A DNA stretch of 64,000 nucleotides from Aquitalea magnusonii (GTDB lineage: Bacteria; Pseudomonadota; Gammaproteobacteria; Burkholderiales; Chromobacteriaceae). The notes beneath the pieces are model-generated. The model made no database searches. It was not told the DNA's origin and saw nothing but the letters and a program-made list of their open reading frames with translations. Below are positions 17,645 to 26,899 of this stretch, one piece after another. The DNA is taken from positions 124,001 to 188,000 of the forward strand of contig NZ_QJKC01000004.1 in assembly GCF_003202035.1 (NCBI RefSeq). Direction: 5' to 3'. Position 1 is the stretch's first letter. Each line of letters opens with the position of its first letter. The position numbers were made by a program, and so were the translations under genes.

Positions 17645-18877
17645 TCATGCCCAAGACAACAACTTGCGCATGCGCTGTCTTAGGGGCTTCTCCAGCCACT
17701 CATAAGAAATCGCTGAAAAAATATAAATACCTACCCATGCCATGACCACATGCAGGAACCGCGTTCCCGGCAACATCAAGACAAAACCGTAAAAATAAAT
17801 ATGCCAAATATAAATAGAGTAACTACGTTCACCCAGCCTCACACACCAACTCGTGGAAAGAAGCCTGGAGAAATGCCCGACTGGACAAACATAGCAATAA
17901 TAAATACAAAAGCAGACAATGGGGGCATAACCAAATAGTTGGAAAATTTCATCAAACAGCGGAAAGGCATATTTCTGAGGGAGGAAAGTTTCTAAAACAT
18001 ATAAAAATGACAGCAAGCTACCAATTTTAACAAAGATCGTTTCAGAACGATTCAATACTCGATCAAATTGTTTCAAACAATAATCCGCGACGACAATACC
18101 ACATATAAACTGCAACAACCTTGAGTATGGAGAAACATACCAAACCCAAAATGAAAAAGAAAATTCAGGGCTTCGTGAAACAGAAGAAATATCACCAAAA
18201 ATACTGACTCCAATCCTATCAAAAAATGCCTCATTAGTATGCAGGCATCTAAAAGCAGAGGAAAGAACCAGTATGCTGAATATTGTTAAAATTCCGGTCA
18301 TTTTCAGAGAAAAACTACGCACTCTTACAAGCCAGTACCATAACAATGGATAAAATGCATACATAAGCATTTCAGTACTAACAGACCATGTAATACTTGC
18401 GCGCGGAAAAATATAGTAAAAAGTAGCCCCCGTGCTCGCCAACTGATAAAACCAAGACTGGGACATTGATATAAAAAAAGGAATCACTCGGAGCACATCT
18501 GGCCACGGGACACCACCACCACGAGTAACCAATACCAAATCAATAATAAAAGTTGCTAAAAACAAAGGATACAACCGAGAAAAACGTGCCACAAAAAACG
18601 CATAGAATTTTTTTAACGAACCATTGATTTTAACACTATAATTATAGTGAATAATAAATCCACTCAAAACAAAAAAAATATCCATCCCAAGAAAAGCGCA
18701 ATTTGCAAGAAATCGCCCAAAAAACATGGTATCCCTAGAGACAAAACCGAGTAAAAGATGATTAAGCAAAATAAAAAATGCCGCAAAAAAACGCAGACCA
18801 GTCAGTGATTTTATATCAGGCCGGGCAGGCGAAAAAATGACAGAATCATCAGAATGTCTCATTTCCTTAATTACCAT
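17645..18877 (-). CDS. Acyltransferase-3 family membrane protein (OafA/WecH type)
   Basis: Inner-membrane O-acyltransferase predicted to acetylate a glycan or its precursor. The 410 residues begin the family core with LTGLRFFAAFFILLNHLL, which carries the conserved RF and catalytic-site histidine, followed by about ten hydrophobic segments. The SGNH domain of longer OafA members is absent. The start at 18877 overlaps the end of the upstream gene by seven bases; a later ATG at 18862 is possible. The gene is strikingly AT-rich compared with neuB downstream, a sign of separate ancestry. Confidence 0.85.
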   Translation of the reverse strand: MVIKEMRHSDDSVIFSPARPDIKSLTGLRFFAAFFILLNHLLLGFVSRDTMFFGRFLANCAFLGMDIFFVLSGFIIHYNYSVKINGSLKKFYAFFVARFSRLYPLFLATFIIDLVLVTRGGGVPWPDVLRVIPFFISMSQSWFYQLASTGATFYYIFPRASITWSVSTEMLMYAFYPLLWYWLVRVRSFSLKMTGILTIFSILVLSSAFRCLHTNEAFFDRIGVSIFGDISSVSRSPEFSFSFWVWYVSPYSRLLQFICGIVVADYCLKQFDRVLNRSETIFVKIGSLLSFLYVLETFLPQKYAFPLFDEIFQLFGYAPIVCFCIYYCYVCPVGHFSRLLSTSWCVRLGERSYSIYIWHIYFYGFVLMLPGTRFLHVVMAWVGIYIFSAISYEWLEKPLRQRMRKLLSWA

Positions 18878-20892
18878 TTCGTAGCGCCAACCGTCCAAAA
18901 ACCATACCCAAGATGTCTTGGGTCCAAATTCTTTGTCATCGCCACTTTCGCATAATTATAATCTGGTGCATTTTCGTAAACTAACTTGTAATCCTGTCCA
19001 TTAGAATAATACAAGAAGCCAGGTTCCATCTCGAAGTTTGGAATATCCACAAATTTATCTGCCAAACCATTTCCACCAGTATCCGCATAACTAAGCGGTA
19101 TAGGTGCGACACGGCCATTTCGCATTAACGAAACACTACCCGGAGCAGCAATCCTATTCGACAAAGGATAATTACCATAAACCTTCTTATAATTTTCCAA
19201 CTTAGCTGTCAGTAAACGTAACTTTCCCAGCATGACTGGATAAATCCGTGCTTCTTCGTGAAAGTTAATTTCAAAAAACTTACCAGACTCCGACTTCCAC
19301 TTTTCGCCCAGCAGGCTGTATGCTGAAATAGCAAACACCGTCCCAAGACTGGGGTAATAATTTCCGTTGTCTATCTCAATAAAGACATGCCTAGCAGAAA
19401 AAACATATTGGCTAATATTGTAACGCTCACGATAGGAGGCATCGTGAATCAACATTAGATTATTGCCCCAATGACGGTATTCATTCACACCAACCCCAAG
19501 ACTATTTTTTCCGCCTCTGGCGTAAATGATATTACCGGTGTATTCATAATTCCATATATTTCGCTTACCTACACGATACCCCGAGGTGTGATCAACTATA
19601 ATAAAGGTCCCAACATCATGAAATTCTTTTGCATTATTTCTTATATAGCCAGATATTGCATCTTGACGCATCCAGTCCCGCCACACGTCAGCACCAATAA
19701 ACATGGATGTCATTGAAAATGACGCAAACAAGCAGGAAATGATGACATAGCCCGATTGGACACGAACGCGCTCATGCCGGACAAAAGCCAGACCAGTGCT
19801 AATACAACCAAGCAAAAAAAGCAAAACTGCAGGCAGTCCAGGTAAAATATGACGACCTTCATAATAACTTGTAAGTACGGGTGGCTTGCCTACCAGTACG
19901 TAAGGTAAAATGGCGAAGCAGCCAAAAACAATCCCCATACACGCCAATGCTATTGACTTTCCAGCATGACGAAGCAGCAGCTCTTTCCCCTGAAAAGCAA
20001 GCATTAGCAAAGAATAGCTGATGGCAAAAGCAATAACCAAGCCTTTAGTAGTACTACCAAAAAAAGCGACAGCAAGAAGATCGCGCACGGCCTTAAAAAA
20101 GGTCGGCAAAATTTTAAATGCATTCCAAATCAAATCTGAAAATTGAATCGCATTATAATCAGCATACATTTGAGAATGTTGTGTCGTTACCCATTTCAAT
20201 ACATAAAAAACAATCGGAAGCAAAACGAAAGCTGCATTTGATCTTAAGAAGATGAACAACTCAGCCCAAAAAGCAACCTGCACACCATCGGCATTCTTTC
20301 TGAGTAAAGCCCACAAGCTCTTGCAATTCGTAATCTGTAGCCTAGAGCCCAATGGATAGCGAAAGAAAAAATATGCCAGCAACAACGCATAGACAACCAG
20401 CAATGAATTAAGGTAAAAAGAGAAAAAGAAAAAAGGTAATGAAATTAACCTTAAGTACAGAGTACGATTTTTAGAAAAAATCAACGCTCCAAACCAGAAG
20501 CAAGCGATATACAAACAATAAAAAGCTACACTTGTTTGATACCGAACCAAGGCAACAGGCGTAATGGCATGCAACAGTGCCAAAACAAAAGCCATTGGAG
20601 CATTAACCCATTCTTCGCGCCGAAAAAACTTGGCCACCAATACAGAGGCGGCTCCCCAAAATACAAAAACGAACCACCGTATAGCCAGTGCAGGATTAGG
20701 CAGACTATTTATCGCATAAGTAGCATACCCACCCCACCAGATTCCGAGCTCGCGCCCAATACGAATAGCCTCCTCTTTTCCTTTAAAAATCCAGACCCAG
20801 TCATCCCAAAAATATCCTGGATTACTCAAAGAAAAGTAACAAGAGAAAAACAGTAGAAAAAAAACTAAGGGCAGCCTTTTTAAGGTTAGCAA
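18871..20892 (-). CDS. Large GT-C-like membrane glycosyltransferase candidate with pseudopilin-like C-terminal tail
   Basis: I do not recognise a named family with certainty. The 673 residues start with a hydrophobic segment followed by YFWDDW, an acidic pair in the first outer loop as in GT-C and GtrC-type transferases that use lipid-linked sugars. About ten to twelve further hydrophobic segments run to residue 415, then a soluble tail of about 250 residues. The last 110 residues (AKLENYKKVYGNYP ... YYSNGQDYKL) resemble the globular domain of GspG-type pseudopilins. It starts with TTG; an in-frame TGA lies just upstream and no ATG precedes the first helix. The gene is AT-rich. Next to GtrA/GtrB-like genes, a periplasmic sugar transferase is plausible. 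Confidence 0.6.
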   Translation of the reverse strand: MLTLKRLPLVFFLLFFSCYFSLSNPGYFWDDWVWIFKGKEEAIRIGRELGIWWGGYATYAINSLPNPALAIRWFVFVFWGAASVLVAKFFRREEWVNAPMAFVLALLHAITPVALVRYQTSVAFYCLYIACFWFGALIFSKNRTLYLRLISLPFFFFSFYLNSLLVVYALLLAYFFFRYPLGSRLQITNCKSLWALLRKNADGVQVAFWAELFIFLRSNAAFVLLPIVFYVLKWVTTQHSQMYADYNAIQFSDLIWNAFKILPTFFKAVRDLLAVAFFGSTTKGLVIAFAISYSLLMLAFQGKELLLRHAGKSIALACMGIVFGCFAILPYVLVGKPPVLTSYYEGRHILPGLPAVLLFLLGCISTGLAFVRHERVRVQSGYVIISCLFASFSMTSMFIGADVWRDWMRQDAISGYIRNNAKEFHDVGTFIIVDHTSGYRVGKRNIWNYEYTGNIIYARGGKNSLGVGVNEYRHWGNNLMLIHDASYRERYNISQYVFSARHVFIEIDNGNYYPSLGTVFAISAYSLLGEKWKSESGKFFEINFHEEARIYPVMLGKLRLLTAKLENYKKVYGNYPLSNRIAAPGSVSLMRNGRVAPIPLSYADTGGNGLADKFVDIPNFEMEPGFLYYSNGQDYKLVYENAPDYNYAKVAMTKNLDPRHLGYGFWTVGATKW

Positions 20893-20940
20893 TTTAATTA
20901 CTCAGCAAGGTGATCCGCAATGAAAGCTAGCCTCGTAGGC

Positions 20941-22014
20941 TCACTCGAAAATTGTTGCCGCGATATCATAATCACTAGGGCGACCTACATCCAACCAATG
21001 CTCAAAAATTGGGAAACAGGATACTTTTTTCCCTTTTTCGATCAAACACTCAGCCACATCGGTCATATTAAATTTTTCTGATGCTGGCAAATATTGGAAA
21101 ACCTCACGCGATAGGAAATACATTCCGCTATTAACCATGAACTTGTAGACCGGCTTCTCATCAATCTTCGCAACCACACCATCCTCTTCAGCGATTACAC
21201 CGAATGGAACTTCAACATGGTACTGAGTGGAAGCAATAGTCATACAAGCATTGGTTCGCATATGATCTGCAAAAAACATTCGTACATTCAGATTGGTGAG
21301 AATATCACCATTGAAAACCAACATATGCTCATCTGGTTGATCTACCAGAGCCAATGCACCACCGGTACCTAAAGGAGTGTCTTCATTGATATATTTAATT
21401 TCGACACCATAGCGGCTACCATCGCCAAAGTGCTCCATGATCTTCTCCGGTAGATAGTGCGTAGTGATGTAAAACTTACGTACACCGAACTCGATCATTT
21501 TCATGATGCTAATTTCCAGAATTGGACGCCCATTCACTTTCAGCATCGGTTTGGGAGTGGTGTCAGTAAAAGGTCGCATGCGCGTACCGAAGCCACCCGC
21601 CATGACAATGGCTGAAAAATTCTTCTTCTGGAAATCATACTCATGGCAAAGATAATCAGCACCAATTACGTCTACCGGATCTCCAAGCTGATCTACCAGC
21701 ACTAGCTGTCGTAAGCTATGCTCGGTAAACAAGTCACGTCGTGTATCTTCCGTAGCATCTTCGTTAGCAGTAATCGGCTTTGATCTGCTACTCGCTTGCT
21801 TGATCTTGAGTACTTCCTGTGCAGAGTCGGCCAGCCCTCGCCCAGCCAAGAAGGCACGACGTACATCACCATCAGTGAATATATTCTCGAATTTTCCTTC
21901 ATTATTGTAGTAAAGACAGCACGCTACTGAGCCACTGTTCTGAATACAGCTGACGATATCGGAAATTTTGGATTCCGCATTAACAGAAATTCTGGAGAGC
22001 TCAACATTTTTCAT
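20941..22014 (-). CDS. CBS-domain nucleotidyltransferase (PtmE-like sugar-phosphate nucleotidyltransferase)
   Basis: Predicted cytosolic enzyme activating a sugar-1-phosphate. Residues 1-125 look like a CBS-domain pair; residues 133-357 are a GDP-mannose-pyrophosphorylase-like domain with IVMAGGFGTRMRPFT (signature at 140-150), PKPMLKVNGRPIL, FNGDILTN and the late EHWLDVGRP. The same architecture occurs in PtmE, which makes a GDP-amino sugar in Campylobacter legionaminic acid synthesis. It is not a CMP-sialate synthetase: the PARGGSK-type motif of those enzymes is absent. Nucleotide and sugar are unknown. Confidence 0.8.
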   Translation of the reverse strand: MKNVELSRISVNAESKISDIVSCIQNSGSVACCLYYNNEGKFENIFTDGDVRRAFLAGRGLADSAQEVLKIKQASSRSKPITANEDATEDTRRDLFTEHSLRQLVLVDQLGDPVDVIGADYLCHEYDFQKKNFSAIVMAGGFGTRMRPFTDTTPKPMLKVNGRPILEISIMKMIEFGVRKFYITTHYLPEKIMEHFGDGSRYGVEIKYINEDTPLGTGGALALVDQPDEHMLVFNGDILTNLNVRMFFADHMRTNACMTIASTQYHVEVPFGVIAEEDGVVAKIDEKPVYKFMVNSGMYFLSREVFQYLPASEKFNMTDVAECLIEKGKKVSCFPIFEHWLDVGRPSDYDIAATIFE

Positions 22015-22053
22015 TGCAATTGCTCAAAATATATTCTTAATGGGTTACCGACA

Positions 22054-23124
22054 TCATGCTTTCTGATCAAGCCATTTGCTTGTTCTAGTAATGGCATCCA
22101 CTAGACTGGTGGAGTCACAAAGCAGTCCTTCTTTGGAGGCTTTATCGATGTCAGCCAGATACTTATTTACCGGTGCACCAGAGATTACCTGCGTCATTAC
22201 TTTTACCGACTCGGTTGGCATATCGTGGCACTGAGCAACCAGCAGGGCAAGCTCCTTGATGGATAGTACTTCCTTACCGGCAATATTGTATGGCACGCCA
22301 CTGCGTGACTTCACCAACATTCGGATCAAGGATGCAGCTAAGTCAGCAGCATACAAATAGGAGCGTAGTGGAGTACCATCACCCATGATCACAATGTCCT
22401 TACCCGCACGGGCATCGCGGATGAAGTTGCCAATTGCATAGTTGGCATTCATGGGTAGATAAGGACCGACGAAAGCAAAGCATCGCGCGATGGCCAATTT
22501 GAAACCATGTTTTCTTGCCTCTGCCGCAGACATGATTTCCATCATTCGCTTGGTCTGACCGTAGACAACCTTCTCACTCGTCAACGCTGCCATGCTGTCA
22601 ACTTCTTCGACAAAGCCACTTTCACTCTGGTATTCAAGCACCGAGGTATAGACACCACCGGAGCTCGTAACAAGCAACGCTCGGACCTGTTTTTCTGCGG
22701 CCAATTTCAGAACCCGGCCCATACCAATTACGCCAGCGCATATATGTTCACTCGCCCAATCATCATACCCGCCAAGATTGGGTACAGACGCAGCATGAAT
22801 GATATGACTGACAGGCTGATCAGGAAACTTGAAATCATCGAGATCACCCTCCACCCACCGCAGCGCATCATTGCCACGAAGATGAGGATAGCGTGCAAAA
22901 AATTTGGCAGTATCACGAAGTAGCACAGTAACCGTCAGATTCATCCGCCGCTCACGTGCTATCCAAAGGAACGCTTCAACTAACCATATGCCAAAGAAAC
23001 CACTAGCGCCGGTAATAAAGACATTACCGTTTTCAAAATCATGGTGAACATCACTCGTTTTCTGAATGATTTCATTCAAATCTTGTTTAAAAAGAGAAAA
23101 ACCGGCAGGAATTGATGTATTCAT
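22054..23124 (-). CDS. Extended SDR nucleotide-sugar epimerase/reductase
   Basis: Cytosolic NAD(P)-dependent enzyme of 356 residues. After an N-terminal extension of about 33 residues it shows the Rossmann motif GASGFFG (39-45), the catalytic TSSGGVY region (153-159) and YGQTK (188-192). It lacks the Asp-Glu pair of dehydratases, so epimerisation or keto reduction is more likely. As it shares an operon with rfbF, rfbG and rfbH it could be the final C4 reductase of a CDP-3,6-dideoxyhexose, analogous to abequose or paratose synthase, or a YerF-like reductase. That is inference. Confidence 0.7.
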   Translation of the reverse strand: MNTSIPAGFSLFKQDLNEIIQKTSDVHHDFENGNVFITGASGFFGIWLVEAFLWIARERRMNLTVTVLLRDTAKFFARYPHLRGNDALRWVEGDLDDFKFPDQPVSHIIHAASVPNLGGYDDWASEHICAGVIGMGRVLKLAAEKQVRALLVTSSGGVYTSVLEYQSESGFVEEVDSMAALTSEKVVYGQTKRMMEIMSAAEARKHGFKLAIARCFAFVGPYLPMNANYAIGNFIRDARAGKDIVIMGDGTPLRSYLYAADLAASLIRMLVKSRSGVPYNIAGKEVLSIKELALLVAQCHDMPTESVKVMTQVISGAPVNKYLADIDKASKEGLLCDSTSLVDAITRTSKWLDQKA

Positions 23125-23130
23125 AGCTAT

Positions 23131-24072
23131 TTATTCGAAATTGACGCGTTCCCGCTCGACAACCATCGGTCGTTTAACCGTATGCGTCACCAGAAGGCCA
23201 ATGTACTCACCTAACATTCCAACAAGGAAAAATAAAACACCTAGAAAGAAAAATAATGCTATTGCAAGAGGTGCAAAACCTACTTGAAAATCATCCCACG
23301 CAATAAGTTTCCGCACCAGATAATAAACCCCAAGCATGAAGCTCAAGCCACTCATGGAGCCACCAATAATGGTTGCGAGACGTAAAGGAGCTTTGGAGTG
23401 ATTTACCACCCCAAGCAAAGCACTATCAAGATAAACAAAGAAATTTCCTTTTGATAGCCCTGATCTTCTCAATGGCTTATCAAAAGGGACTTCCACGCGT
23501 GGATAGCCAATCTCGCAGATCAACCCACGAAAATATGGGTAAGGATCCTGCATATCACGTAAAATATCCATTACCTTTTTATCGTAAAGGCCAAAACCGG
23601 TAAAGTTCCTCACTTGATCGACTTCTGATATCCTAGTAATCAGCGAGTAATATAATTTCCTCAAATAAGGCGTAAGTCCTTTTTCCTGATGCGATCGGCG
23701 AACCCCAATGACTATTTTACTGCCTTTCAACCAATTATTGACAAAATCAACAATTAGCTCCGGCGGATCCTCCAGGTCTGAAGCCATGCCGATCACGGCA
23801 TCACCTTGGGCCTGAAGCAAAGCGTGATATGGTGAACGTATATGCCCAAAATTGCGGACGTTGAAAATTGCCTTTATCCGTTTATCCGCCTCACATAGCT
23901 GCTTTATTTTTAAATCAGTACCATCGACACTGTCATTATCAATCAGAATTATTTCATAGTCCAATTCTGGGAACTGACTCATAGCCAGCCCAACTCGCCT
24001 AGTCAACTCTTCAACATTGTCCACTTCGTTATAACAACCTGCAACGATGCTAACAATTTTTTTATTGCTCAT
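23131..24072 (-). CDS. GtrB/DPM1-type family-2 glycosyltransferase
   Basis: Predicted enzyme that moves a sugar from a nucleotide donor to undecaprenyl phosphate on the cytosolic face. The 313 residues have a GT-A domain (IVAGCYNEVDNV, IILIDNDSVDGT, and the metal-binding DLEDPPEL) and two C-terminal membrane segments near residues 230-290, the standard GtrB layout. Its start overlaps the stop of the GtrA-like gene by ATGA. GtrB proteins often carry glucose; here a CDP-dideoxy or other local sugar is possible. Confidence 0.88.
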   Translation of the reverse strand: MSNKKIVSIVAGCYNEVDNVEELTRRVGLAMSQFPELDYEIILIDNDSVDGTDLKIKQLCEADKRIKAIFNVRNFGHIRSPYHALLQAQGDAVIGMASDLEDPPELIVDFVNNWLKGSKIVIGVRRSHQEKGLTPYLRKLYYSLITRISEVDQVRNFTGFGLYDKKVMDILRDMQDPYPYFRGLICEIGYPRVEVPFDKPLRRSGLSKGNFFVYLDSALLGVVNHSKAPLRLATIIGGSMSGLSFMLGVYYLVRKLIAWDDFQVGFAPLAIALFFFLGVLFFLVGMLGEYIGLLVTHTVKRPMVVERERVNFE

Positions 24073-24509
24073 GATCTTACGCTCTTAAATGTAAATTTTC
24101 GGTGACCGACATACGAAAAAACGACACTAATCACCATAAGACCAGCCTGTGCAATCCAGAATGGGATTCCAATCTGACTTACCAACAGCCATAGCCCCGC
24201 GATTCCAAGAACAGTACTACCTCCATATACGACATAGCAGCGCAAATACTCTAAAAACCAGTGCGACTTACTTCTAAACACAAGAAATTTGTTTGTGAAA
24301 AATGATACTGTAATACACACAATGTTAGTAAAGATAACAATTAGTACGATGTGAAATTTTTGCTGAAATAGATAGTAGACCACCACAGTGAATACATAAG
24401 CAAAAATGGTATTACCTCCTCCAACAAGTACATAGCGGAGGAGCTCTTCGGTCGAAATACCTTTTTTCTTAGCCAGCCTATTAAGGCTGGCCACCATAGA
24501 CTTAATCAA
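24069..24509 (-). CDS. GtrA-like membrane protein
   Basis: Small inner-membrane protein of 146 residues with four hydrophobic segments and the GtrA signature [15 protein letters not shown]. GtrA proteins are thought to flip undecaprenyl-phosphate-linked sugars made by GtrB. The start is TTG at 24509 behind AGGTG, overlapping the rfbH stop; ATG 24497 is an alternative. Paired with the GtrB-like gene downstream, it forms a module for periplasmic glycan decoration. Confidence 0.85.
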   Translation of the reverse strand: MIKSMVASLNRLAKKKGISTEELLRYVLVGGGNTIFAYVFTVVVYYLFQQKFHIVLIVIFTNIVCITVSFFTNKFLVFRSKSHWFLEYLRCYVVYGGSTVLGIAGLWLLVSQIGIPFWIAQAGLMVISVVFSYVGHRKFTFKSVRS

Positions 24510-25822
24510 AAATTAACACCTAAAAAGGCCTCAATTTTGGTAGCCGCCCAATCCAGCATTTCTTCGGTCAATGCTGGTTGGACTCCAATCCAGAAGGTGT
24601 TGTTCATGACGATGTCTGTATTAGTCAACTCACCCACAACACGGTAATTTCGACCTATCATATAAGGCTGACGTGTCAGATTGCCCGCAAACAGTAAACG
24701 GGTGCCTATGCGATATTGATCAAGGTACTGCAGTAATTCCACGCGAGAAACTGGTGCATTTTCACGAAGCGTGATCGGAAAGCCAAACCAGGAAGGATCA
24801 GACTTTTCAGTAGCCTCTGGCAAAATGAGGAACTCTTCACAGCTACGAAGGCGAGTCTTGAGGTAGGCGAAGTTGTCCTTGCGCTTTTGTACAAACTCAG
24901 GAGCCTTGGCCAGCTGTGCCAAACCGCAGGCCGCTTGCATGTCCGTGATCTTGAGGTTGTAACCAAGATGGCTATAAGTGTACTTGTGATCGTAGCCTTC
25001 CGGTAGGCTGCCCAGTTTCTGGCAGAAACGCTTGCCACAGGTATTGTCGCGGCCTGGTGCGCAATAGCAATCACGGCCCCAATCGCGGAAACTTTCCGCG
25101 ATTTTCTTCAGTTCTTCATTATTGGTGAATACTGCACCACCTTCGCCCATGGTGATGTGGTGGGCCGGATAGAAGCTAACAGTACCGATATCGCCGAATG
25201 TACCAACCATCTTGCCATCGTAAGTGGAGCCCAGTGCGTCGCAGCAGTCCTCCACCAGCCACAGATTGTACTTCTTGCACAGCGCGGAGATGACTTCCAA
25301 GTTGTACGGATTGCCCAAGGTGTGGGCTAGCATGATGGCTTTGGTTTTCGAACTGATGGCAGCTTCTATCTTGCTGGCATCAATGTTGTAAGTACCGAGC
25401 TCCACATCGACAAATACAGGAATTGCGCCGAACTGGATGATCGGGTTTACGGTAGTGGGAAAGCCTGCGGCCACACCGATGACTTCGTCACCTGGGCGGA
25501 TAGCTCTTTCGCCCAGCTTGGGTGATGTGAGCGTACTAAAAGCAACAAGGTTGGCCGAAGAGCCAGAGTTAACGGTAATAAGATATTTGACACCGTAAAA
25601 CTCAGCAAGCTTACGCTCGAATTCGTCGTTGAAGCGGCCAGTCGTCAGCCAACCGTCCAGCGAGGCCTCCACCATCATTTGCAGCTCCTCAGCCCCGATA
25701 AGCTTGCCGGACGGCGGCACAACGGTCTGTCCTGGTACAAAAGGTTTTGCCGCCAGCGCTTGCTCGGCGTATTCAGCCACCAGTTGGCTGATTTTCTCAC
25801 GAAGAATTTTGGTATCCGTCAT
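24506..25822 (-). CDS. rfbH: CDP-6-deoxy-4-keto-glucose 3-dehydrase (E1, PMP and iron-sulfur dependent)
   Basis: Removes the C3 hydroxyl of CDP-4-keto-6-deoxyglucose, the committed step to CDP-3,6-dideoxyhexoses. The 438 residues keep the aminotransferase fold, but the PLP lysine is replaced by histidine in [12 protein letters not shown] (His221/222), the hallmark of E1. Cysteines 252, 254, 262 and 267 form the [2Fe-2S] site region. Length equals the known DdhC/RfbH enzymes. The known pathway needs an iron-sulfur flavin reductase (E3, DdhD), which is not encoded beside it. Confidence 0.95.
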   Translation of the reverse strand: MTDTKILREKISQLVAEYAEQALAAKPFVPGQTVVPPSGKLIGAEELQMMVEASLDGWLTTGRFNDEFERKLAEFYGVKYLITVNSGSSANLVAFSTLTSPKLGERAIRPGDEVIGVAAGFPTTVNPIIQFGAIPVFVDVELGTYNIDASKIEAAISSKTKAIMLAHTLGNPYNLEVISALCKKYNLWLVEDCCDALGSTYDGKMVGTFGDIGTVSFYPAHHITMGEGGAVFTNNEELKKIAESFRDWGRDCYCAPGRDNTCGKRFCQKLGSLPEGYDHKYTYSHLGYNLKITDMQAACGLAQLAKAPEFVQKRKDNFAYLKTRLRSCEEFLILPEATEKSDPSWFGFPITLRENAPVSRVELLQYLDQYRIGTRLLFAGNLTRQPYMIGRNYRVVGELTNTDIVMNNTFWIGVQPALTEEMLDWAATKIEAFLGVNF

Positions 25823-25834
25823 TGATTCACACTC

Positions 25835-26899
25835 TTAATACTTAATGGGAGTTTTTTGATATTCATGGATTTGTTGCAAACACAGTTGACGCATGTCCTC
25901 ACCTGCCAGCCAGGCCTTGTGCCACAAAACAATCTTTTCCAGCGCCTGCTCCAATGACCAACGAGGGCCCCAACCAAGCAGATGGCGGGCTTTGGAAATG
26001 TCCAGTTTTAGAAAACCAGCTTCGTGCGGCTGAGCAGCATCATCTAAGCGCCAGCTAGCGCCGCTACCCCATTTGTCGCACAACTTGGACACAATCCATT
26101 CTACCGGTTTGGCATCTTCGTCTTTGGGACCGAAATTCCATCCTTCAGCAAAAGCCAAAGGCTCGTGCCAGAGCCTTTCTGCCAAATCTAGGTATCCGGA
26201 AAGCGGCTCTAGTACATGCTGCCAAGGGCGAGTAGAAAGCGGATTGCGAATAACTACAGGCAATCCTTTTTCAAAGGCCCGCAGCATATCGGGAACCAGA
26301 CGATCTTCAGCCCAGTCACCGCCACCAATCACATTACCAGCACGGACTGTTGCTAGTGAAATGCCCGCCTCTTGCATGAAGGAACGGCGATAGGCAGAGC
26401 TGACCAGTTCTGCACAAGCTTTGCTACTGCTGTATGGATCATGCCCGCCCATAGGCTCATCTTCACGATACCCCCATACCCACTCACGGTTTTCGTAGCA
26501 CTTGTCTGTCGTGATGTTGACAATCACCTTGGCGCTACCAACCTGCCGAGTTGCTTCAAGAAGATGCACGGTTCCCATCACGTTGGTGGCGTATGTTTCT
26601 ATCGGATGCCTGTAGGAATAACGCACAAGAGGCTGGGCCGCCATGTGGATGACAATTTCAGGCTGAAAATCCTGAACTACGCGCAACACATGGTCGTAAT
26701 CACGGATATCTCCGATCTCGGAACGCATACCGTGCATTAGTCCAGCGGTTTCGAACAAGGATGGAGAGCTGAGTGGTGATAAAGCGAATCCATGCAGTTC
26801 AGCACCAAGCGACTGAAGCCACAAGGACATCCAGCTACCTTTGAATCCGGTATGCCCAGTCAGTAAAACACGCTTGCCTTGCCAGAACTCGGGGGTCAT
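25835..26899 (-). CDS. rfbG: CDP-glucose 4,6-dehydratase
   Basis: Converts CDP-glucose to CDP-4-keto-6-deoxyglucose with bound NAD. The start at 26899 ([23 protein letters not shown]) gives 354 residues, has AAGGTG upstream and overlaps the rfbF stop by ATGA; the GTG at 26914 is less likely. [10 protein letters not shown] and [13 protein letters not shown] are typical of this family, with the Thr-Asp-Lys catalytic variant. Second gene of the operon. Confidence 0.95.
   Translation of the reverse strand: MTPEFWQGKRVLLTGHTGFKGSWMSLWLQSLGAELHGFALSPLSSPSLFETAGLMHGMRSEIGDIRDYDHVLRVVQDFQPEIVIHMAAQPLVRYSYRHPIETYATNVMGTVHLLEATRQVGSAKVIVNITTDKCYENREWVWGYREDEPMGGHDPYSSSKACAELVSSAYRRSFMQEAGISLATVRAGNVIGGGDWAEDRLVPDMLRAFEKGLPVVIRNPLSTRPWQHVLEPLSGYLDLAERLWHEPLAFAEGWNFGPKDEDAKPVEWIVSKLCDKWGSGASWRLDDAAQPHEAGFLKLDISKARHLLGWGPRWSLEQALEKIVLWHKAWLAGEDMRQLCLQQIHEYQKTPIKY

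Noticed and set aside
20941-22014. CMP-sialic acid synthetase
   Set aside because: The protein has the GGFGTRMRPFT signature of sugar-1-phosphate nucleotidyltransferases and CBS domains, not the NeuA-type motif.
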